Source: Bacillota bacterium
GTDB lineage: Bacteria; Bacillota; Negativicutes; DSM-13327
Direction: 5' to 3'
NCBI GenBank assembly: GCA_017889585.1
Contig: JAGFZX010000026.1
Location: forward strand, 1-43,818
DNA: 43,818 nucleotides
The notes below the pieces were generated by a model, which ran no database searches, was not told the DNA's origin, and worked only from the letters and a program-made list of their open reading frames with translations. The position numbers and the translations under genes were made by a program. Positions 41,361 through 43,818 of the stretch are shown here, piece after piece. Numbering within the stretch: position 1 is the stretch's first letter; each line of letters opens with the position of its first letter.

Positions 41361-42010
41361 TTATAAGAACCTGGCCATCTCTTTTAAATATGGGGTAATA
41401 TGTTGGAAAAAAGCTTTGTATCCTGCACATAAATAATTTAGACTAGGTTCATCATCTGGTGTTCTAATAATACGGTCTTTAGGACAACCGCCGTAACATA
41501 AAGAAAATACATGACACTTCTTGCAATATTGGGGCAACATATCCAGCTTATCCTTTCCAAATTCAAACTGTTGATCTGATGCAACCAGATCAATCATATG
41601 GTGTTCATAATATTTCAATAAAAAACTTCCCAAACTGCATCATGTTCACTGAGTGATTAAGGGCACTATTGGGATTTTGAGTGTGACTTTCAGTAGCCTC
41701 AACAATAGGAATAAACTTTATAAAGGTTGCTCTTAAAGTATCGCGAAAAAAACGATAAACGTCCAGACCGCGCTGTTCATAAACTGCATGAACAGAACAC
41801 AGTATGTTTACAACAACATCATGCTTTTTTAGTAATTCCCATCCCTGCATAACTTTTTTGAAAGTACCATTCCCATTCTTGTCCACTCTGTAGACGTCAT
41901 GTACTTCCTGTGGACCATCTATGCTAAGTCCAATCAGGAAAGTATGCTCTTTAGGAATTTACAACACTCATTGTCCAGTAATGTGCCGTTAGTTTGCAGA
42001 GTATAGAAAA
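41361..42010 (-). pseudogene. Decayed radical-SAM sulfatase-maturase (anSME-like) gene
   Basis: On the minus strand three frames together match anaerobic sulfatase-maturating enzymes. The first is IFYTLQTNGTLLDNECCKFL (about 42003-41944). After a frameshift near 41940 comes LIGLSIDGPQEVHDVYRVDK, running to FIKFIPIVEATE. After a second break near 41620, with about 85 residues missing, the SPASM end follows (LPQYCKKCHVFSLCYGGCPK then LNYLCAGYKAFFQHI). The N-terminal radical-SAM motif CxxxCxxC is absent. At least two frameshifts, an internal deletion and 5' loss make it inactive. Confidence 0.85.
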
Positions 42011-42053
42011 TTCGTGTAGAAGTGTATGGTTGGCTGGGAAATGAAGTTGATGA

Positions 42054-42128
42054 AAGTCTGATGCAACAAGAACTTATAGGACGCTGGGAGAAAAAGGATA
42101 TGTTTTTGCAGAATGGGACAGTAACTAG
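42054..42128 (+). pseudogene. Possible PadR-type regulator fragment
   Basis: This frame reads KSDATRTYRTLGEKGYVFAE then WDSN before TAG. It resembles the wing region of PadR regulators (TxYRxLxxLEEEGxVxSEWD). Two TGA codons precede it at 42048-42053, so only a fragment exists. Low certainty. Confidence 0.3.
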
Positions 42129-42320
42129 TGCTTGATATGAATTTGTTTGATTGACAGCAGGTTCAAAGACAGTTCATTACATGGCACAGATGGCATGTTC
42201 ATTAAAGTAACAAAAAATCGATATACGAGAGTCATGAGATTGGTAAGAACGAAGGCTTTTCTGACATGCTTTGGCGAGTAGTCATCGGATTAAAGGGGCT
42301 CTACCTGGAAGATGATAATC
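42129..42320. other. Intergenic region upstream of fabH promoter
   Basis: Short frames are present. One, starting MFIKVTKNRYTRVM, loosely recalls the opening of IS1634-type transposases, and an overlapping one reads GFSDMLWRVVIGLKGLYLED. Neither has supporting context. I treat the stretch as decayed sequence. Confidence 0.25.
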
Positions 42321-42349
42321 TTGAAAAAAAATCTAGTTTATGGTATAGT
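42321..42349 (+). promoter_or_regulatory. Sigma-A promoter of fabH
   Basis: TTGAAA and TATAGT are separated by exactly 17 bases. The -10 box overlaps a perfect palindrome, TAGTAATATTACTA (42348-42361). Confidence 0.7.
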
Positions 42350-42362
42350 AATATTACTAGAT

Positions 42363-42380
42363 TTTAGTACCTGATACTAT
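42363..42380. promoter_or_regulatory. FapR-like operator of fabH
   Basis: TTAGTACCTGATACTAT contains the inverted repeat TAGTA-CCTGA-TACTA. It closely resembles the malonyl-CoA-responsive FapR site known from Bacillus lipid genes. It lies 14 bases after the -10 box and 32 bases before the fabH start, where a repressor would block transcription. A half-like TAGTAATATT recurs at 42386. Confidence 0.65.
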
Positions 42381-42411
42381 TATCTAGTAATATTGATATT
42401 GGGAGGTAAAT

Positions 42412-43392
42412 ATGAATATCAAGTCAAATTCAAAAATAGTAGGATTGGGAACATACTTACCGCATAGAAAGCTAACTAATTATGATCTTGAAAAGATGGT
42501 TGATACAAGTGACGAATGGATAGTCCGTCGTACAGGTGTAAGAGAGAGAAGAATAGCTGAAATAGAAGAGTTTTCAAGCGATTTAGCAATAAAAGCTGTT
42601 GAAAACTTAATCGAAAGACATAATGTTCGAGTTGATGATGTAGATATGGTCATAGTAACAACGTTTACGCCTGATCATTTCACGCCAACTGTTTCTGCGT
42701 TAGTTCAAGGTTATTTTGGCATGGAAACAGCCGGAACAATGGATATAAACTCTGGATGTACAGGATTTGTGTATGGATTATGTGTAGCTGATTCTTTAAT
42801 AACAGCTGGACATAGTAATAAGGTGTTAGTTATTGCATCAGAGGTAGCATCCAAAGTTTTGGATTATTCTGATAGAAATACATGTGTACTTTTTGGTGAT
42901 GGTGCAGTAGCTATGCTTATAGAAAAAACAAATGAAAAAGGAAGTTTTATTGCATCTTATTTTACTTCAGATGGAAAGTTGGCGCAAAATGTTGCTTGCA
43001 GTAATTTGTCAGACAAAGTAAATGGAAAAGAGTTAGATAAGAAACGATTATTTCAGCAGGAAGGCAAACTTTTATATGAATATGTGGTTAAGAATATTCC
43101 AGAGGGTGTTTATAATTTACTAAATAGAAGTAATCTGATTTTTGATGACATTAAATGGTTTGTTCCTCATAGTGCCAATTTGCGTATGATAAAAGCTATT
43201 GGTGAGAGACTTAATTTCCCTATGGATAAAACTTTAATAAGTAATGAGTTTTATGGAAATACGTCATCTGCATCAATTCCTCTTGCCATTTGGATGGCTG
43301 TAGAAGAAGCAAAAATCAAGTCAGGAGATAAAATGATATTGTATGGATTTGGTGCTGGATTGACTCATGGCGGAGTTGTAATTGAATGGTAG
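42412..43392 (+). CDS. fabH: 3-oxoacyl-ACP synthase III (FabH)
   Basis: The ATG at 42412 follows GGGAGG. The 326-residue protein has the FabH start (KIVGLGTYLPHRKLTNYDLE) and DTSDEWIVRRTGVRERRIA. The complete catalytic triad is Cys116 (DINSGCTGFVYG), His253 (VPHSANLRMI) and Asn283 (YGNTSSASIP), with a C-terminal GFGAGLTHGG loop. FabH condenses acetyl-CoA or another acyl-CoA with malonyl-ACP to start fatty-acid synthesis. The other fab genes are not beside it, so it may be an extra copy. The upstream FapR-like box suggests regulation by malonyl-CoA. An unusual SGCTG replaces the more common AACSG around the active Cys. Confidence 0.93.
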   Translation: MNIKSNSKIVGLGTYLPHRKLTNYDLEKMVDTSDEWIVRRTGVRERRIAEIEEFSSDLAIKAVENLIERHNVRVDDVDMVIVTTFTPDHFTPTVSALVQGYFGMETAGTMDINSGCTGFVYGLCVADSLITAGHSNKVLVIASEVASKVLDYSDRNTCVLFGDGAVAMLIEKTNEKGSFIASYFTSDGKLAQNVACSNLSDKVNGKELDKKRLFQQEGKLLYEYVVKNIPEGVYNLLNRSNLIFDDIKWFVPHSANLRMIKAIGERLNFPMDKTLISNEFYGNTSSASIPLAIWMAVEEAKIKSGDKMILYGFGAGLTHGGVVIEW

Positions 43393-43485
43393 TAGGATAT
43401 CACAAAGTTAATTAACAAGTTTTTTGAACTTCATTTGCAATAAAATATAGTAATATAGATCCTAACAGTTATTTTCCGAAAGTGG

Positions 43486-43514
43486 TTGACATAGTGTTTG
43501 ATAAATGATAATAT
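43486..43514 (+). promoter_or_regulatory. Promoter of the second tRNA cluster
   Basis: A consensus TTGACA is followed after 17 bases by TAATAT. It lies about 35 bases before the decayed tRNA and appears to drive the intact tRNA genes beyond. Confidence 0.65.
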
Positions 43515-43548
43515 AACTATCTAACGTCAAATGAATTATGCAGTAAAT

Positions 43549-43625
43549 GACTCCGTAGCCTAGCCGGAGAGAGCACCTGACTCTTAATTAATAGGTTGGG
43601 GGTTCAATTTCTTTCGTCAGCTTCA
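43549..43625 (+). pseudogene. Degenerate tRNA-Lys (CTT) gene
   Basis: It starts GACTCCGTAGCCTAGCCGG and has loop CTCTTAA (anticodon CTT, 43583-43585) after GAGCACCTGA, as in bacterial tRNA-Lys. The 3' side of the anticodon stem (TTAATAGG in place of TCAGG), the T-arm 3' strand and the acceptor 3' strand (CGTCAGC) no longer pair. CCA is replaced by TTCA. It seems non-functional. Confidence 0.55.
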
Positions 43626-43634
43626 TAAAAATAC

Positions 43635-43719
43635 GGAGGGATTCCCGAGTGGCTAAAGGGAGCAGACTGTAAATCTGCCGTCATTGACTTCGGTGGTTCG
43701 AATCCACCTCCCTCCACCA
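43635..43719 (+). tRNA. tRNA-Tyr (GTA)
   Basis: Acceptor GGAGGGA pairs with TCCCTCC. Anticodon GTA lies at 43669-43671 in loop CTGTAAA. The long variable arm typical of bacterial tRNA-Tyr is present (CGTCATTGACTTCG region). CCA is encoded. Confidence 0.95.
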
Positions 43720-43731
43720 TTACTACTATAT

Positions 43732-43807
43732 GATCCACTAGCTCAGTTGGTAGAGCACCTGACTTTTAATCAGGGTGTCGATGGTTCGAGCCCATCGTGG
43801 GTCACCA
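43732..43807 (+). tRNA. tRNA-Lys (TTT)
   Basis: Acceptor GATCCAC pairs with GTGGGTC (one G-T). Loop CTTTTAA (anticodon 43765-43767) is closed by a perfect CCTGA/TCAGG stem. The T-arm is CGATGG-TTCGAG-CCCATCG. CCA is encoded. Confidence 0.95.
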
Positions 43808-43818
43808 TTCATTACGGG

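Overview
The window looks like chromosomal DNA of a diderm, low-GC, anaerobic Firmicute of the Negativicutes (Sporomusa/Pelosinus type). This is an inference. Ribosome-binding sites, sigma-A promoters and a FapR-like box are Firmicute in style, but the cell must have an outer membrane: there is an OmpH/Skp-like periplasmic protein, an RND efflux pair with a lipoprotein adaptor, and the end of a large YDG-repeat surface protein. Desulfoferrodoxin, rubrerythrin and high-molecular-weight rubredoxin indicate an anaerobe.

Layout. 1-2385: 3' end of the YDG-repeat adhesin, an 89-aa partner protein and the OmpH-like protein. 2397-5100: a kinase remnant, four tRNAs (Asp, Phe, Gly, Trp), two cysteine-rich small proteins and a 145-bp IS6-derived miniature element. 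5237-8681: PucR regulator and propionate-type CoA-transferase. 8684-11371: defective IS6 copy, then DUF134 regulator and an Mrp-NifX fusion ATPase behind a near-consensus promoter. 11531-16435: TetR regulator and RND pump. 16453-20062: IS6 debris, an alpha/beta-hydrolase stub, a secreted GH3 hexosaminidase, a DJ-1 family protein and a perfect 77-nt palindrome inside IS6 debris.

20258-32525 is the most interesting part. It is an apparent pathway operon: ATP-binding-like/GNAT protein, HisC-like aminotransferase, MATE exporter, GNAT protein, adenylate-forming ligase, acyl carrier protein, and a three-subunit molybdenum hydroxylase. Paralogous segments and small scars show that the operon was once duplicated in tandem. 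The two copies then lost different genes. Copy 1 keeps aminotransferase, MATE, ligase and ACP but has a stop codon in its GNAT gene and a truncated hydroxylase. Copy 2 keeps GNAT and hydroxylase but only has fragments of aminotransferase, MATE and ACP. Together they supply one intact copy of each function. The product is unknown; an ACP- or CoA-bound intermediate that is aminated, hydroxylated and exported is an inference.

33077-41230: a sensor diguanylate cyclase, a small hypothetical protein, an oxygen/peroxide defence cluster (flavoredoxin-rubredoxin, desulfoferrodoxin, rubrerythrin, ferritin-like protein), an iron-sulfur flavoprotein and a PAS-GGDEF protein. 41361-42128: decayed radical-SAM (anSME-like) and PadR-like remnants. 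42321-43392: fabH behind a promoter with a FapR-like operator. 43486-end: a tRNA cluster with a decayed tRNA-Lys(CTT), then intact tRNA-Tyr and tRNA-Lys(TTT).

At least seven fragments related to one IS6-type element lie between the gene modules. None encodes a full transposase, so the region was shaped by an insertion sequence now decayed in this window.
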